Counted from the stretch's first letter, positions 43,842 to 57,397 are shown. The stretch: 64,000 bases of DNA from Gossypium raimondii (GCF_025698545.1 NC_068575.1:46943980-47007979); one strand, 5' to 3'. Translations and numbers: made by a program. Notes: a model not told the origin generated them from the letters alone.

Positions 43842-46662
43842 TTTCATAGTCAGGAGCAACTTTGTAGGTGCACAGATACACAACAGGAAGCACATCCTCG
43901 GGGGGCAAGTCTAGCAAACTGGTTGAAAGAAAATATGAAGGGATAAAGGGTTAGCAATCAGTTACAAGTGTAAAGTTTGATTTCACCAACAAGAGATGTA
44001 ATAATAAGGATATAGTCTGTACCAACTTTCTAAACATATTGCAAAGCATAGAAGCAGCTTTGGTCTTGCCCTTTTGAGCCCCTAACCAGGTCAAAAGCCG
44101 ATGCAAGATGAACATATGGAACAGGCTGACCATGCCTCCAGCATGCTACACAGACATCTCAGCAAAAGTTCTAAAGTATCACAAAGGAAGCTGAGAAGTT
44201 CTATGAACAGGCCTCTAAAAGAAAGAAACACCAAAAATGCAGTAAAACTAGTATAGCTCAAAGAAATATGCCAAGTATTTCAAAAAGATAAAATAACTTC
44301 TAAATAGATGCTACAATACTCTAGAAGTAGAAGAATTTCAAGACAATATTAAGCATATAGGAAAAACGACATCCAGATACCAAGCTTGCTCTATAGGTTT
44401 ACATTATCAGGATGCAACTGTCAACGTTTCGAATAATTGTCCTGGCAAATATGAAAACACCATAAATCTTGATTCCTCTGGTACATGTTTCCTCTTTCTA
44501 ACAAAGCAATCATTAGTACAGCTCTGGACCTAAGCTAATTTGCTGTAGACCATCATATTCTCTGTATTCTCACCATGTTTCAACTCAGGATTACTATAAT
44601 ACATATCCAGTGCCTAGTCGATATCTCCTTGAGTTTTCTCAAGCAAGGACGCAACATAGTTTCTTGACAATACATTGGCATTTATTATCTGAATAAACTG
44701 ATTGTTTTCTCTATGTATGATTTAGTCCAATTACTAGGCAAGATGTTTTCACCTTTAGGGCATTCTTCAATTTTTTCGATCAGTCTTGCCACCTTTAGAG
44801 TCATCAGGCAAAAGTTTACTGAAGAAGCTAGTTATTGTGGGTTGTTTTGACCCGCTAGATTCCAGTTTTGAATTACTTTTTACTTTCTTATTTGACCTCT
44901 TCTCAGTGTTTTTCTTCCTCTTGCTAGGAGATATGTTGCTCCACCGTGTAAGTTTCAGACTAGGAGACTTGCTGACTTGACTTAAATTAGTATTTACACT
45001 TTCATCAGTGCTACTTCGAAAAGGTCCTGACTTTGAAAGTGATATAGGGCTGTTTGGTGAACTGGCATGGGATGCAGATTCAAAGGTTCTAAACACAGAG
45101 ACTTGCTCGTAGAATTCAATTTCATGCTCATAAAAGTTAGAAACTGCTTCAACAATATTCCATCTTGAGCTGCTAACCAGATCTAATATCTGGTCTCTGG
45201 TCACCCATTTGGGCAAAGAATCCCTGGTTTCCTCAATGATTCTCTCTCTTTCCTCCTCGCTTGGTATAGTTGAATCTTGTGAATCAGGTTTATGGACGTA
45301 AGATACATCATTCGAAGAAACATCCATGTCATTACTCTCAACTGTTTTTATTTCAAACATATTTTTATTTCTCTCCATGACCCTTTCCTCATTAGCATCC
45401 CTTTCAACTTTTTCTACAGTTTCACAGTTGCCACGATGAAAACCCATCAGCAAGTCCTTATTGTCCATTTCATCAATCAGCCCATCAAATTGCTTTCTCA
45501 TTTCATCAGCATGTTTACTTTCAAGCTTCTCAAAGTCCATGCCAACTGTAGGAATAACCTTCTTCGGTTTCAAAAACTTCACATATTCTTTAAGCTCGTC
45601 ATAGTTAGAATGCTCACTACAAGGGACTAGATGTATCTCAAATGTATCCTTAGTTTGCACTGCAAATTTATTCCGCTTGACTTCAAAAGTCCACCCAGTC
45701 GGCACAAATCCGACAACCTTCTCATACCCTTTTTCCACCATAATCTCTTCCATTATCACAAAATTCGGCCTAAAGTACGGCCAAGTTTCACCTAATACAC
45801 TCCAACCAACAACGTGAACATCACTCTCACTCTCATCTTCAGTAAAAACTTCACCATCCCCATACCCCAGAACACGCAAAATCTCCATTTTCCTCCCATC
45901 AACACATATCTTGGTCTTACATCTCCGTGCAACCTCAACCAAAATCTTCTCTTTCCCAGCAACATAAGTAGCAATAAGAAACAAAACCCTCCTTCTCCCA
46001 AACTCCTTACCTATCCTATCTACCACACTAACCACATAATCAATCGATTCTTCTTGAGAAGGAAATATACATTTCGGATCACAGTATGTAGTATCTAAAA
46101 AAATGGCATCACAACCAACAAATCCAATCAAATAACTATTCAACTTCATCGGATTGCAGGAACGAAAATCGCCTGTGTGAACATACCTTTCAAAGATCCC
46201 ATTTTTAGTGGGAACTTTGAATAATAACTGTACTGAACCAGGGCAATGATTGGCGTCGATGAGAATGACCTCGCAGCCATCTACTAAAACGGGGTCGTTT
46301 AGAGGCAAAGCGAAGACGAAACGGGGTGGGATTTTAAGGGTTTCGATGAGGAGGAGGCAAGTGAGGTGGGAACAAAAGATGATGCCTTTTGACCAGGAAG
46401 GAGAGAGGCCGGAATACTGATCGGGGTGGAAGTGGGAGAGGAAGTAAGAGGCGGAGAAGGCTGTAAAGGGGTGGCGGAAGGAATCGATGAGGAAGCGAGT
46501 GTTGGGGATGAAATTGGAGGGAGGGAAAGAGGAGGGAATAGGGGGAAAAGAAAGCGTGGAAGTGGTGGAGTTTAGGGCAGTGAGGTAGATTTGGGTGGAG
46601 TCTAGGGTCAAGGTTTTGACTCTCTCATTGGCGGTGGCTGTGGCTGCTGATTGAGCGGACAT
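43842..46662 (-). pseudogene. LIG6-like: Truncated DNA ligase 6-like locus (SNM1-type metallo-beta-lactamase half only)
   Basis: An open frame of 631 codons (46662-44767) encodes a metallo-beta-lactamase/beta-CASP/DRMBL domain: HFHPDQ at 77-82, ANHCPGS with H139, HTGDFR with D165, and a beta-CASP motif PCSEHSNYDEL. A UBA/CUE-like segment (TRDQILDLVSSSRWNIVEAV) and a PCNA-binding PIP box QPTITSFF (607-614) follow. Plant DNA ligase 6 starts this way and continues with a ligase. Here broken continuation is visible: QFIQIINANVLSRNYVASLL near 44680 with a stop, ACWRHGQPVPYVHLASAF at about 44150 with a frameshift before TKAASMLCNMFRKL, and a last exon LPPEDVLPVVYLCTYKVAPD at 43917-43842. No nucleotidyltransferase or OB-fold sequence follows. 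The third histidine of HxHxDH is Gln. It might still be expressed as an MBL-only protein, but decay is the simpler view. Confidence 0.8.
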
Positions 46663-47795
46663 CGGCGGTGTTTCGTAGGATGGTGTCGGGTCAATTATGG
46701 GAGAAAAGGGGGCATTTTTCTTTTAAATGGATCTGGAAAATTTTTGCGAAGCTGATTTGGGAGTGTTGTGGTTGCCACTTGCAAGTGGCGGAGGCTCACT
46801 GGCGCCAAAGCGGTAGTTGTTTTATTGTTATCATTTTGTTATTTTTCCTCCAAATTATTGAGAGTGAATCGAAGGAAATAAATAAGATAAACTTGAAAGA
46901 GGACATTTGTATACTAATAAAACTAAAAATCATATATTACTTTTATCGGTTGACTCGAGTATTGATGTCGGTTGTATTGAAACGCATTGTTGAAATTATG
47001 AGTAATTTTAAACCTTATGTTAAAAAATTAAAACATATAAATTATATATAATAAAATTCAAATACATAAAATTCAAATTCAACTACATAAATATTTTTAT
47101 TAATTTTTTAAATAAAAATTAAAATATTTTTAAATAATATACTTTATTTTAGTTATAAAATAATATTTCTATAATTTTTCTATCTAAATTAGTACCCGAA
47201 TCAATGCCAACTCAAGAGCTTAAATAAAAATATAAATAAAATAAAAAGCTTAAATAAAAATATAAATAAAATAATTAGTGCTCTAACAAGATTAAATAAA
47301 TAATGTGATCTTACTTTTCAGAAGTGATGTTAAAAGCACGTTCTAGCCTTGCCTTGAGGGCGACATGATCAAGAAGAACATCTTATGAGAAATTTACTTG
47401 AAATCAAATATTAAAATAAAAAATTCGAGCTTCAGTTTGACTCTTCTGGACGGGTAAAACGGTTGGGCATTTACGGACGACAAAAGTCAAACAATAATTC
47501 CAGAAAAGATTAGAAATACACAAGTACTATCCGATACAAACAATTTGGTCGTGGAAGCCGTACAGTCCACCACTCATTTCTACAACAAATAAATCATGTA
47601 TCTATCTATCTAATCTAGGACCGTCTTGCAAAAGAATCAAAAGGAAAACCCTACCCCCCCCCCCCCAAACCACCACCTGAATTAATTTCTGGCGAATAAT
47701 TACATTTATATTTTAATACACACTAGCTGTTCCTACGAGGAAATCTGCACAACTGGGCCCGGACTTTGGCAAATTACAATATATGATTTGCATCA
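46663..47795. other. Intergenic DNA between the LIG6-like locus and the CRWN gene
   Basis: AT-rich. A homopolymer of 14 C lies at about 47655-47668. CRWN 3' UTR probably occupies the right end (about 47690-47795). Confidence 0.45.
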
Positions 47796-50700
47796 TTATG
47801 TGGTCAGAAAACTCCACAGCTTCTTTCCTATTGATACTTCACTAGGGTGCTCCAAATTATTCTCCTCCTCTTCATCAGTCTCGTCCTCATCCTCATCTTT
47901 ATGCCCTTCGCTGTGTGATTCACTATGGTAGTCATTTCCATCACCGTACTCGCCAACCCCTTGAGGTGTGCCATTCACCTCCTCACTTAATGCCATATTG
48001 GCATCAAATGTTTTGGTTGCACCAGCATTACCATCTTTGGTGTCTGGACCTGTCTCACCCTGCAACATAAAAGATATATAAAACAAGATTACTTAAACAT
48101 GGTGAAAATCATTAAGACGAGTTTTATAAATCATCAAAATCAGAAATGGTGAAGTTCCGCTTTAGAACATGAGCCTCGTAGCTCATTAATATTTATGATG
48201 ATATCATAAAATCATGTCATCGACTTTTCAGAAAACAGAAAACCAACGAAGACCATGCCATGCATAGATAATTTACTCAACTAACGAGTCAAAGCATTCT
48301 GTCAAGTGACTACTGACGTAAATTTGTAGCAGAGATCATATAAATGCACGTAACCATCTGCATCAAACATGCACATGCCACAGTACAAAAAAATTAAAAT
48401 TTCAAGGCCCCTTACCTGCTGCAGAAAGTGTGCACCACTATTCTCACTTGCATCTCCAGTTTCACTTGCAGGCATTGAAGAGTAGTTAACTTGATCCACT
48501 GCATCTTTAGCACCTTCAGTTTCTCTATTCATGTCAGATGTGGTTTTAGCAACTGTGACCCCACTACATCAAAGCATATTCCGCATGTTAGTTGCATCAA
48601 AATTGCTTCTGCTGAAATATTTTATACTGGGTTGTCCTTGTCCAACAAAATAACATCATCCACAGGTTTCACATAGTAAATTAAATTGTAATCTAATCCA
48701 ACTTATTACAAACAATACATTTGAAATAAAATGATTCAGTAACCTACCATATAGTTATTTTACGGTCACTGCAGAATTATTGATTTCACTAAGTGCTAGT
48801 CCATCTCTAATTAAGTGGACCGGCAATTCTATAAATGATTAATTGAAATTATGCTAAACTTAGATTAACAGCAGATAAGACAAATCAACAAGTAGTGGTT
48901 CTTCAGCTTAATTACAAATCAACCATCAAGCTGTATAACCACAATGAATATTCATACACACATAAAGCAAGAGATGAAAAATCTACCATCTCAACGGTAA
49001 CTTACTTTTTGGGCCGTCGGAGATTATATCTTTTCTGACCAGTAGGTATAGCCGAGACAACTTTTTGATGCCTCTTTCTTCTCTGGCCTGCTGCAATACT
49101 ATCAGAATGTCCTTCACTAACATCTTGCTTACTGTCTGATATTTGGGATGTTTGAGCATGGTTCCGCTTCCGTTCATTTCTAGATGTGCCTCCATCAGCA
49201 AGACCAGATTCACCCCTGCTTAAAGCATTGGCATGAACAGAATCAACACTACCATTTGGATGCTCAAGTTCATTTGGTTCTAAAGCTTTCCCAAGAATAG
49301 CCTCAGCATCATTGACAACTGCCTTCGCAGAGCGTCTTACTTTAGCTCTAGGCCTGCTTCTCCTGTGAACCTGCTTTCCATGATTCAGATCACAATTCTG
49401 AGAATCTTCCAACGCTTCCAGTTCCTTACAATCCATGTTGTTCTGATTATCAACTGACAAGTCCTGACCAGCCTCAACATCTCTTGTGCTGGTGTCTGAT
49501 TGGAACCTATCAATCTCCAAAGATTCAGTTGCCGCAACAGAAGTGAGCTCTGGCTCATTTTCAGTTGTTGACATGCCTTTCATATTAACTTGTTGACTAG
49601 AGAGTGAGGGCCCCACGTTCAATTTTTTTAAAGCATGAGGCTCAATGTTTTTCGCAGGAGAGAATTTAAATATTTTTGAGGTGCATTTACGAAGCCATGA
49701 CATAGTTCCAGCAGAAATTGGAGATCCTGAAGCAACAGATGGAGACATCATCTGCCTCTCAGATGCAACAAAATTCCCAAAAATATTTCCGCTGGTATAG
49801 TTATCTGCCAAACTTGGAAGCAGAGGGACTCCCTCATTCTCTATTTCCTGTAGGTATTTTAGATCAGAGAGTAGAAACTCAGAGGTAATCTCACCACAAT
49901 TCTTGCAACTCTTTTGTTTCTCAAGAAATGAAATAAAGCGGTTCCTCTCCTTGATCAATTGCTCTCGTTGGTCCTTCAACTTCTTGCTGAGATCCACAAG
50001 GTCATCAATGTCTTTTCGTATTTCAATTTGCTGTCCTTCAAGATGACTCTTGCTAGCATTAACTTCTTGCCTTTCTTTTTCTATCTTAAGTCTTTCTTGT
50101 TTCAGCTCTTCCATCTCTCTCCTAGCTACCTCTCTTAAATAATTAATATTGTCCAGTTCTCTCTCTTTTTCTTCCTCAAAGGACTTTTTTCTCTCTCCAA
50201 ATTCCTTCTCCATCTCCTCAAATTTATCCTGCATATCACTCTCAAGTTTACTTTTCAACAACTCAAGGTCATAAAGCCTTTGGCTTCTCTCACTTTCAGC
50301 TTTCTCAGCTACCACTGACCGCTCATGTTCCATGGTGGCAGCAAATGTTTCTTTAGCAACTTCAAGAGCTTCCAACTCTCTTTTTATACAATCCTCGGCG
50401 ACTTGCTTCTCATTCTTTAACCTTTCATCCTCAGCAAGTTTTTCTTTTTCAAATTTCTCCTTCTGTAGGTTGATATTCTTCAACTCTTTCTCAACTTCTA
50501 ACTTTTTCCCATCTAACTCTTCCCATTCTCTTTCAAATTTCTCTTTCTGCCTTTTCAAGTCCTCAGCTTCCTTTAATAGCAATTCTTCTTGAAGTCTGCA
50601 TTTCTCTATTTCTTCCTTTAGTTCCAATTGCAAGCGAAGATACTCAGACCTCTCTTCTTCGCTAACTCTGAGCCTATCTTTCTCCTCATGCATCTTTGAT

Positions 50701-53700
50701 AATTGTTCTTCATTTGCAATCCTTAGCTTCTCAGTTTCAGCCTTAAGGGTCAAAAGTTCTTCTTTGTCAGCATCCATATGCTTCTTCTTGATCTCTAAAT
50801 TCTTTTCCTCAGATCTGATGACCTGCTCCCTTTCCTTGAGGCTTTTCACTTTTAATTCAAATTCCTTCTCTTTTGCTTTGAACTTTTCCAATTTCTTATC
50901 TAATGCCTGCTCTCTTTTAGAAATCTTCTCTTCCATGTGCTTGACTTCAACTTCCTTCTTCTCCACATCAATCACCTTGCTTTTTAGTTCAAGGTCTAAG
51001 GATTTTCTCTTTCCATCAATTTCCAACTCAAATGCACGCTTTGTCTCATCCAGAATGGCATTATGTTCATCCAGGAGCTTCTGAATCTCCGTCTGCCAAA
51101 AAAAACAAAAAAATCAAACAAATGACCCTAAATGATGCCTTCTAACAATATCTGTCCCTCCAAGAGAACTAAATAGAGCTCTTTGAGAAAAATATCAAGT
51201 AAATGAAAAGACAAGGAACCTTTGTGAACATAAATTAAAAAAATAGATCTACCAACATTTTACATAAAAATAAGAATTCCAGATGAATGAATGTGTCTCA
51301 GAAACACTAGCAAAACCTTACCTTCTCTCTGGCGTTTAACTTTTCTTCAATAATGAGCAACTCCTTCTCTTTCATCTCCAACTTCTCTCTAACAACACTC
51401 CATTCCTGCATCCAGATGAAAATGGTAAATAATACCTATGCCACTCAGACACGGATGTGAGTATCAGATATGGTATGTGTCCGACACAGATATGGTTGAT
51501 ATTTCTAAGTTTTTCCGCGTATTTTGGAGGATACTAGGAGGTCAAATGCTATATCATGCGTCGGACATAGGTGCTTCAACAAAAATGAAGAGTTGGAGCA
51601 ACAAAGTAAAATACTATTATTTCATATAAATGCAACTGCTCAACATGAAAGTTAGGCTACCTTTTCTTTCAAAGTTAATTTTGTTAGCCTGTTGTTTATA
51701 TCATCTTCTTTCTCCTTCAAAGTTTTGTGGGCTGCATCAATCATCTTTTGTGTCTCTTCAAGGTGTTGCTCTTTTTGTTTGAAGAGGCTATCATTCTCAT
51801 TTGCTCTCTCCTCCCTTTGGTAGACATATGTTTGGCCTTTAGCTAGCCTCTCCTCCACATCTTGTAATTTCTTTTCCCATTCTCGCAGGTCTTCCCTTTG
51901 TTTGGACAAAGTAGTCTCATGTGCTTCTCGCCTGAAAGAAAGGAAAACAAAATATCAATGAACTTTAAATGTAAAAAGAATTATAACTCTTGGATTAACA
52001 AATAAACAAAGAATTCTACAAGAGTATATATTCATTGAGAAAGGTAACACACACACACACACACAAAAGAAAAAAAAAAAAAAAAAAAGGAACCGCCACC
52101 CACCAACTATCAAACAAACACAAAAACCAAAAACCTACGTTGCCATGTCACTTCATATTTTTTGACGTGCTTGTGTTCCAACACCCATCACCAACACATT
52201 TGGACATGGGTATTGGGATATGACTCACCAGGGACCCTCCAAAATACATGGAAACACTTCTAAGAAGTTAAGCGTACCCATATTTAACACTCATACCCTA
52301 GTCTGGGTAGCATGGATGAGAACTAAACACAGAAAAGTCCCACTAGCCTACTAGCAGATAAATGAAAAATAGGTTGAAGCATACTCTGAAATAAAAGACT
52401 GTCGCTCCCTTCGAAGTGCATTTTCACGAGACTCTAACTCTTGTAACTTCCTTTCAATCTCTGAATTCTTTCTACTAATCTCGGCAAGCTTTGCATCATC
52501 TGCACGCAATTTTGCCTCCACCTCCAAAGATTTCTCTTCAACACTAGCAATCACAGCATTTGCTTCAGAAAGCTTTGCATCAGCAGTAAATTTGATTTCT
52601 GCATTTTCCGAGCGTATGTCTCGTAAAGCTTTCTCTAGCTGTAGAAAACCAAAGAACCATTATCCAAACATTTGAATATATTACATCATATATAATATCA
52701 AAAAGAATTTATGGAGTAAGAAAGCTTTAATTTCCAAGGTATCAAATTATAGAAGTACATTTTAATTTATTCAAAATTATACTGAGAAATTTGCAGAAGA
52801 AAGTACCCCAAAATAATCTTTCCTCAACTTGCTGATAAGAAAAATACAAAGGAAAAGCCAAATTTTACATGGATAAAACCAAACCAATGCAAGGAAATTA
52901 TATCAATATCTTTCAACTTTTTAGGGGAAAAATTAAAGCAGGACATAAGATCCGTACATCAAGCACACACTGCTTCTCAACACCAAGGGCCTTGCGTAGA
53001 ATCTCTTCCCGCTTCTCAACATCATTTATTGCAATTAAATTTGCTGCTTGTTCTTGTTTGAGAGCATCCTTTGCTTCTATCAATGCCTCATTGAGTTCTT
53101 CATACTTAGATGTCCATTCCTTTTTCTCAATCAAGAGAAGCCCCATATTGTATTGGTATTCAAAAAGCTGGAGAAGAAACAGAAATAATACGGATCGTTC
53201 AGATGAGACAGTGGGACATTGAACAAACCATTCTACCATGAAATAGGATAGACCAACCAAATTGAGTAGATAGCATTAGAGTACATCAGCAAAAGTTTAT
53301 CACATTATAAAGCTAAAACCATGTTAAATTTCAAACTTTTCAATTTGATACAGATGAAGAATGCTCAAGAAAGCCATCCTAGAGATAAGCACAGCCCAGT
53401 CAGCAATCCTAAAACATTCAACTTTCCCAGTAAAGCCTTCAGCAGTTCATACCAGTCAACATGATGCTTGACAAAAGGTGACAAATTTGGGCCCAATTTT
53501 CAGTTAGACATAAATGAGAAAAGCTAGGAAGCAAGGACACTCATAATACAGGTATGACATGACATGGACTTGGCGAGATGGGAATTTCTAAAAATTACGA
53601 ACGACACACAAGCATGGTCAGGCACAGCAATAAAATTATTCTTTTATATAATAATATACAATAAAATGTAAATTTGATTCTTTTCAATTAAATATTAATC

Positions 53701-54649
53701 TTCAAACATTTCAACTTTTTAAAATTAATTTTGAATCTTCAAAACCCATTAGAATCAAATTACTAATTGTCGGTTCCATATTTAGGAGAAATGCAAAAAA
53801 AAAATCATCAAGCGTCCAACCGTGCCTCGACCATGTTCGATTTTATTTTATCTATTTTTATGTGCTGCATGTCTGACATGTATTTTTCCATGTCAGAAAT
53901 GTGTTTGACACTTGGAAACTCCTCTGACAGAAGCTTCTGAGCTTCATAGGAGAAAATAGAATAGCAAGATGCTATGTCACCAATAAAGGTGAAATAAGTT
54001 ATCTTTGTCTGAACTATAGTTTGAATAAGCGAATGGTGTTAACTAAAGAAAGGTCAAAAACTAATAACGAAAACGAACCGTGCAATTGGGTAAGTCGCTT
54101 TAACTTTGACATAGTAAAAAAATTATGCGAAAAACAACAGGAAAATTTCTTCTTGCAGTAAAATGGATTTTAGTTTAATGTAACAAAATTAAGAAACCAT
54201 ATCAAGGGTTTACTTTCATCTAACACCTCCTCACTCACTCATTTTAACTTAAAACGACTAATTTTAAAGGCAACTTTTTTAATCATATCAATTCCTCACC
54301 TAAACCTATCAAAAAAATATTTATCTATAACAATATGGACAAAAGTACCGAAAAAAAGCATACTAAAAATATATATATAACGAATTTAAAGCTCCTAAAA
54401 TAGCAACTTAAGAAATATATTGTAGCAGATAACCTCATTTTCGAGTCTTAGCACTTTCTCGCGCAACCCTTCCTCCTGGTCCTCTGACCCGACGTCTTTA
54501 CAATTAGGAGTCAAGGGCTCAGCAAAAGCCGCTCCTTTCCCTTTGCCAACAGAAACCCCATTGGAGTTCAGATCAGAACCCGACCCGTCTGCTTTCTTCC
54601 CGGGTGTAAACGACCAACCCGACCAAACCTTCCTCTGCGGCGTAAACAT
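47796..54649 (-). CDS. CRWN1-like: CROWDED NUCLEI / NMCP1-type nuclear lamina protein
   Basis: Eight exons on the minus strand: 54649-54434, 53167-52958, 52638-52385, 51931-51661, 51405-51322, 51092-49006, 48563-48416 and 48059-47796. All have GT/AG introns and frames that close exactly, giving 1177 residues, the usual size. The N-terminus [19 protein letters not shown] is the conserved NMCP head with S/TP sites. A very long coiled coil (about 60-720: [50 protein letters not shown]) fits the filament-like rod. Basic nuclear-targeting clusters ([21 protein letters not shown]) and an acidic tail follow. The end [13 protein letters not shown] is the conserved C-terminus of the CRWN1 group. These proteins line the inner nuclear envelope and set nuclear size and heterochromatin organisation. 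No lesion seen. Confidence 0.94.
51430..51600. repeat. Dispersed repeat in a CRWN intron, copy 2
   Basis: cagacacggatgtgagtatc, tatgtgtccgacacag and aatgaagagttggagcaac lie in the intron between exons 4 and 5. A relative with gtcagacacaagtacc and atgaagagttagagcat occurs in the SINA-like intron at about 34412-34460. Confidence 0.6.
52048..52088. repeat. (AC)n followed by an A-rich tract
   Basis: A short acacacacac run and then a stretch of A lie in CRWN intron 3. Confidence 0.85.
52170..52320. repeat. Dispersed repeat in a CRWN intron, copy 3
   Basis: gggtattgggatatgactca, gggaccctccaaaatacatgg and gtctgggtagcatggatgag match 34745-34860 in the SINA-like intron. Confidence 0.65.
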
Positions 54650-56521
54650 TTGTCGAATTCCTCAATTTGCCCCTCAAATGATCTTAAATTTCAACTACAT
54701 ACCAGTACCCAATTCCAGAAGTACTTTTTCTGGAGAAAACTAGAGCCCCAATCTTATCCTCTGTTTCTGGTTTGTTTCTCTATGCTCGAGAATTTGAAAA
54801 CCTAGCGCCGGACTCGAAATAGAGCCCTAAATTACGGCGAAGAGTGGAGTTTAAAATCCGATAACGTCTCGAAGCAGCATAGTCTCCTTTTTTTTATTCT
54901 CTATACTTTCAGCCACCTTTTGTTATCATCACTTAACGATCTTTGGTGTCCATACCATTTTACCCTTTATGTTTATGTTTCATGGTAGGGTATTTTGGGA
55001 AATTAGAAGATTTTTCAACGTGCGTGTCTGAAGATGTATGTCGTCAAGGACGGGATTGCCCATGACAGGTAGGTGTCCGTTTAGAAGTAGGGAAGGAATA
55101 AATAAGGAGGTAAAGGGAGGGTGTTTTAGGAAAAAAAGAAAAGGATTTTTGAAGAATGGAATATAGAAAATACTCGGCACGGAAATGCCACGTTGTGGGA
55201 GCGCTGGCTCTTTTTTCTTTTGGTCAAAAGTGTGGAAGAGAGCTGTGTTAAGTTGGTATTAGTAAACTAGCATTATCTCTTTGACCGGTTGTCCCATGTG
55301 GATTCATGGCCATCCATAATCATTCAACTGGACCGGTGATGGAATCCATCATATCATTAATTGATTTATTTTATTTAATAAATTATTTAAAAATTATAAT
55401 AAAAATATTAAAAATAGTTCAATTACTAATTTAATTTTTTTAATTTGATTTAATTGTTGATCCAATCAATTTGTAATTTGACTCTTATTTTAGATTGATA
55501 CCATAATTAGTTATCGATTGGTTCAATCTTATTTTAGAAATAAGATTGTACTCTCCTTTTTTCCTCAACTTTAAAAATATCTTTTGATTAAAAATTAAAG
55601 ATAATTGTTAAAATGTATTTTTTTCCAAAACTCCTCAAGTTTGAATAAAGATATTATGTCAAAAATTAGCTTAAGAAAAAATCTTAATTTGAAAAAAAAT
55701 ATGTTCAAAAGTGATGAAATTTAAGTTATTTTACACTGAGTTAAGACACAATCGATTAATTTTACAACATGTTATTTTATACATTGTATAATTTATATTA
55801 TATAAAAATTAAAGAGCAATTATTTGGTACATTACAAGTAAAATTTTTAAACTCCACAAGTAGAGTTAAAAGTTTACCAATATTCTATAAAGTATAATAA
55901 ATTATTAAAAAACGAATATTAAAAGAAAAATTCACATGTCAACTTTTTAAAGTCTCTAATAAAATAAAATAAAAATACAGCGTGAAATATTCATAAAAAT
56001 TAAATACATAATACTTTAATATAAATATTAAAAATGGTTATGTTTAAAATTTTAATTAAAAGAAAAATCCTTTAGCTATACCGTAAACAATGGATTAAAC
56101 CTCACAGAAAATTTAGCACCAATTCAACCTTAAATCGCATCAAATAGGTGATTTGAGAAATGAAAATTAATAGTAATCCTTGTATGATAAAAAGAAAAGA
56201 AAATAATAATAATTCCTGTTTATGTTTCCATATTAATGAATGATAATGATTGATGCAAAATTCCATTTCATAATTATGTCAAATTCCTTATCAAATATAA
56301 ATTAATATTCCTAATGCTAATCTCCACCATTGCATTGACATAAGATTCTTTAAAGAATATTAATTAACTTTTTAAGGGAAAAAATTGTATATGGGAATTA
56401 AAAATTAATTAATACACTTTTAAGAAAGATGATAATGGAGAGAGGGAGGAAACCTTTTTCTTTCCATATATAGCTATTCTTCCTATTGAAACTATAAAAC
56501 TGCATTAAAGAAATTTTCTGC
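54650..56521. other. CRWN promoter side and AT-rich intergenic DNA
   Basis: 54650-54900 is the likely CRWN 5' UTR and core promoter (minus direction). Beyond 55350 the DNA is AT-rich and non-coding with no recognised element before the MITE. Confidence 0.45.
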
Positions 56522-56529
56522 CTTGAAAC

Positions 56530-56939
56530 TAGAGGTGCTCATGGGCTGCCCGGCCCGACGGTCCACCCAAAATATAGGAGGTTCGGGTAAAAATATAGGC
56601 CCGAAATATGGGTTTGGACAAAAAAATGAGGCCCGTTTAAAAAACGGGCCAGGCCTCGAGCACCACTTTTTTGGCCTAGACCCGGCCCGGCCCGAATATA
56701 TAATAAATATTTATTTTTTTATTTTTTATTTTTAAAATACTTTTTTTTATTTTTTTATTTTTAAAATAAATTTTTGGTGTTTATTAAAAAAATGGGCCAG
56801 GCCAGGCCAGGCTCGAGCTTAGGATTTTTTCCCGAGTCGGGCTTGGACAAAATTTTAGGCCCATATTTCGGGTCGGGCCGGACCCAAGCCTAGGACATGG
56901 GCCAAAATTTTTTATGGACCCGGCCCATGAGCACCTCTA
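56530..56939. mobile_element. hAT-type MITE, 410 bp
   Basis: Inverted termini TAGAGGTGCTCATGGG and CCCATGAGCACCTCTA are flanked by CTTGAAAC (56522-56529) and ATTGAAAC (56940-56947), an 8-bp duplication with one change. The subterminal parts are rich in GGGCC/GGCCC; the core is T-rich. No coding capacity. Confidence 0.88.
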
Positions 56940-56947
56940 ATTGAAAC

Positions 56948-57397
56948 CATAAGAAACTAATAATTAAATTTATTAATGCAATTCCTTTTTTTTTCTTTGT
57001 CGAAACTATAAATGTTAAAACTCTCCATTTTCTTCCATGATCTTTTTCTCTTATTTTCTTTACCTACTAAGTACTATAATAAATAAACTAAACTCAATAG
57101 TAATTTATTAATAACTCTCAAATCTAGGATTTTAAGCTCGAGGTTTAGGATATTGAGTTCAAGGTTTAGGATTTTAATATTTATTTATAATAAATTATTA
57201 TTTAATTATATTCAAATAAAATTATTAGTATTTATTTACAAGTCATCTACTATATTTATTTTATTTTATGATGAACTATTTTATTATTATTCATCAATAT
57301 AATGCATCAAATCTTCTCTCAAACAAACAAAAATTGAAACACAACAAATTAAAAGTCAAAATAAAAATACACAACAAACATACAACCTCAAGTAAAA
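56948..57397. other. AT-rich non-coding DNA
   Basis: Contains three diverged copies of a ggattttaagctcgaggttt-like phrase at about 57127-57175. No gene seen. Confidence 0.4.

Noticed and set aside
46668..47051. 127-codon plus-strand frame upstream of the LIG6-like locus
   Set aside because: No family motifs; it lies in promoter-side AT-rich DNA.
47655..47668. Run of 14 C
   Set aside because: A homopolymer; could be a sequencing artefact and has no evident function.
50332..51084. Ser/Phe-rich plus-strand frames
   Set aside because: Antisense of the CRWN coiled-coil exon.
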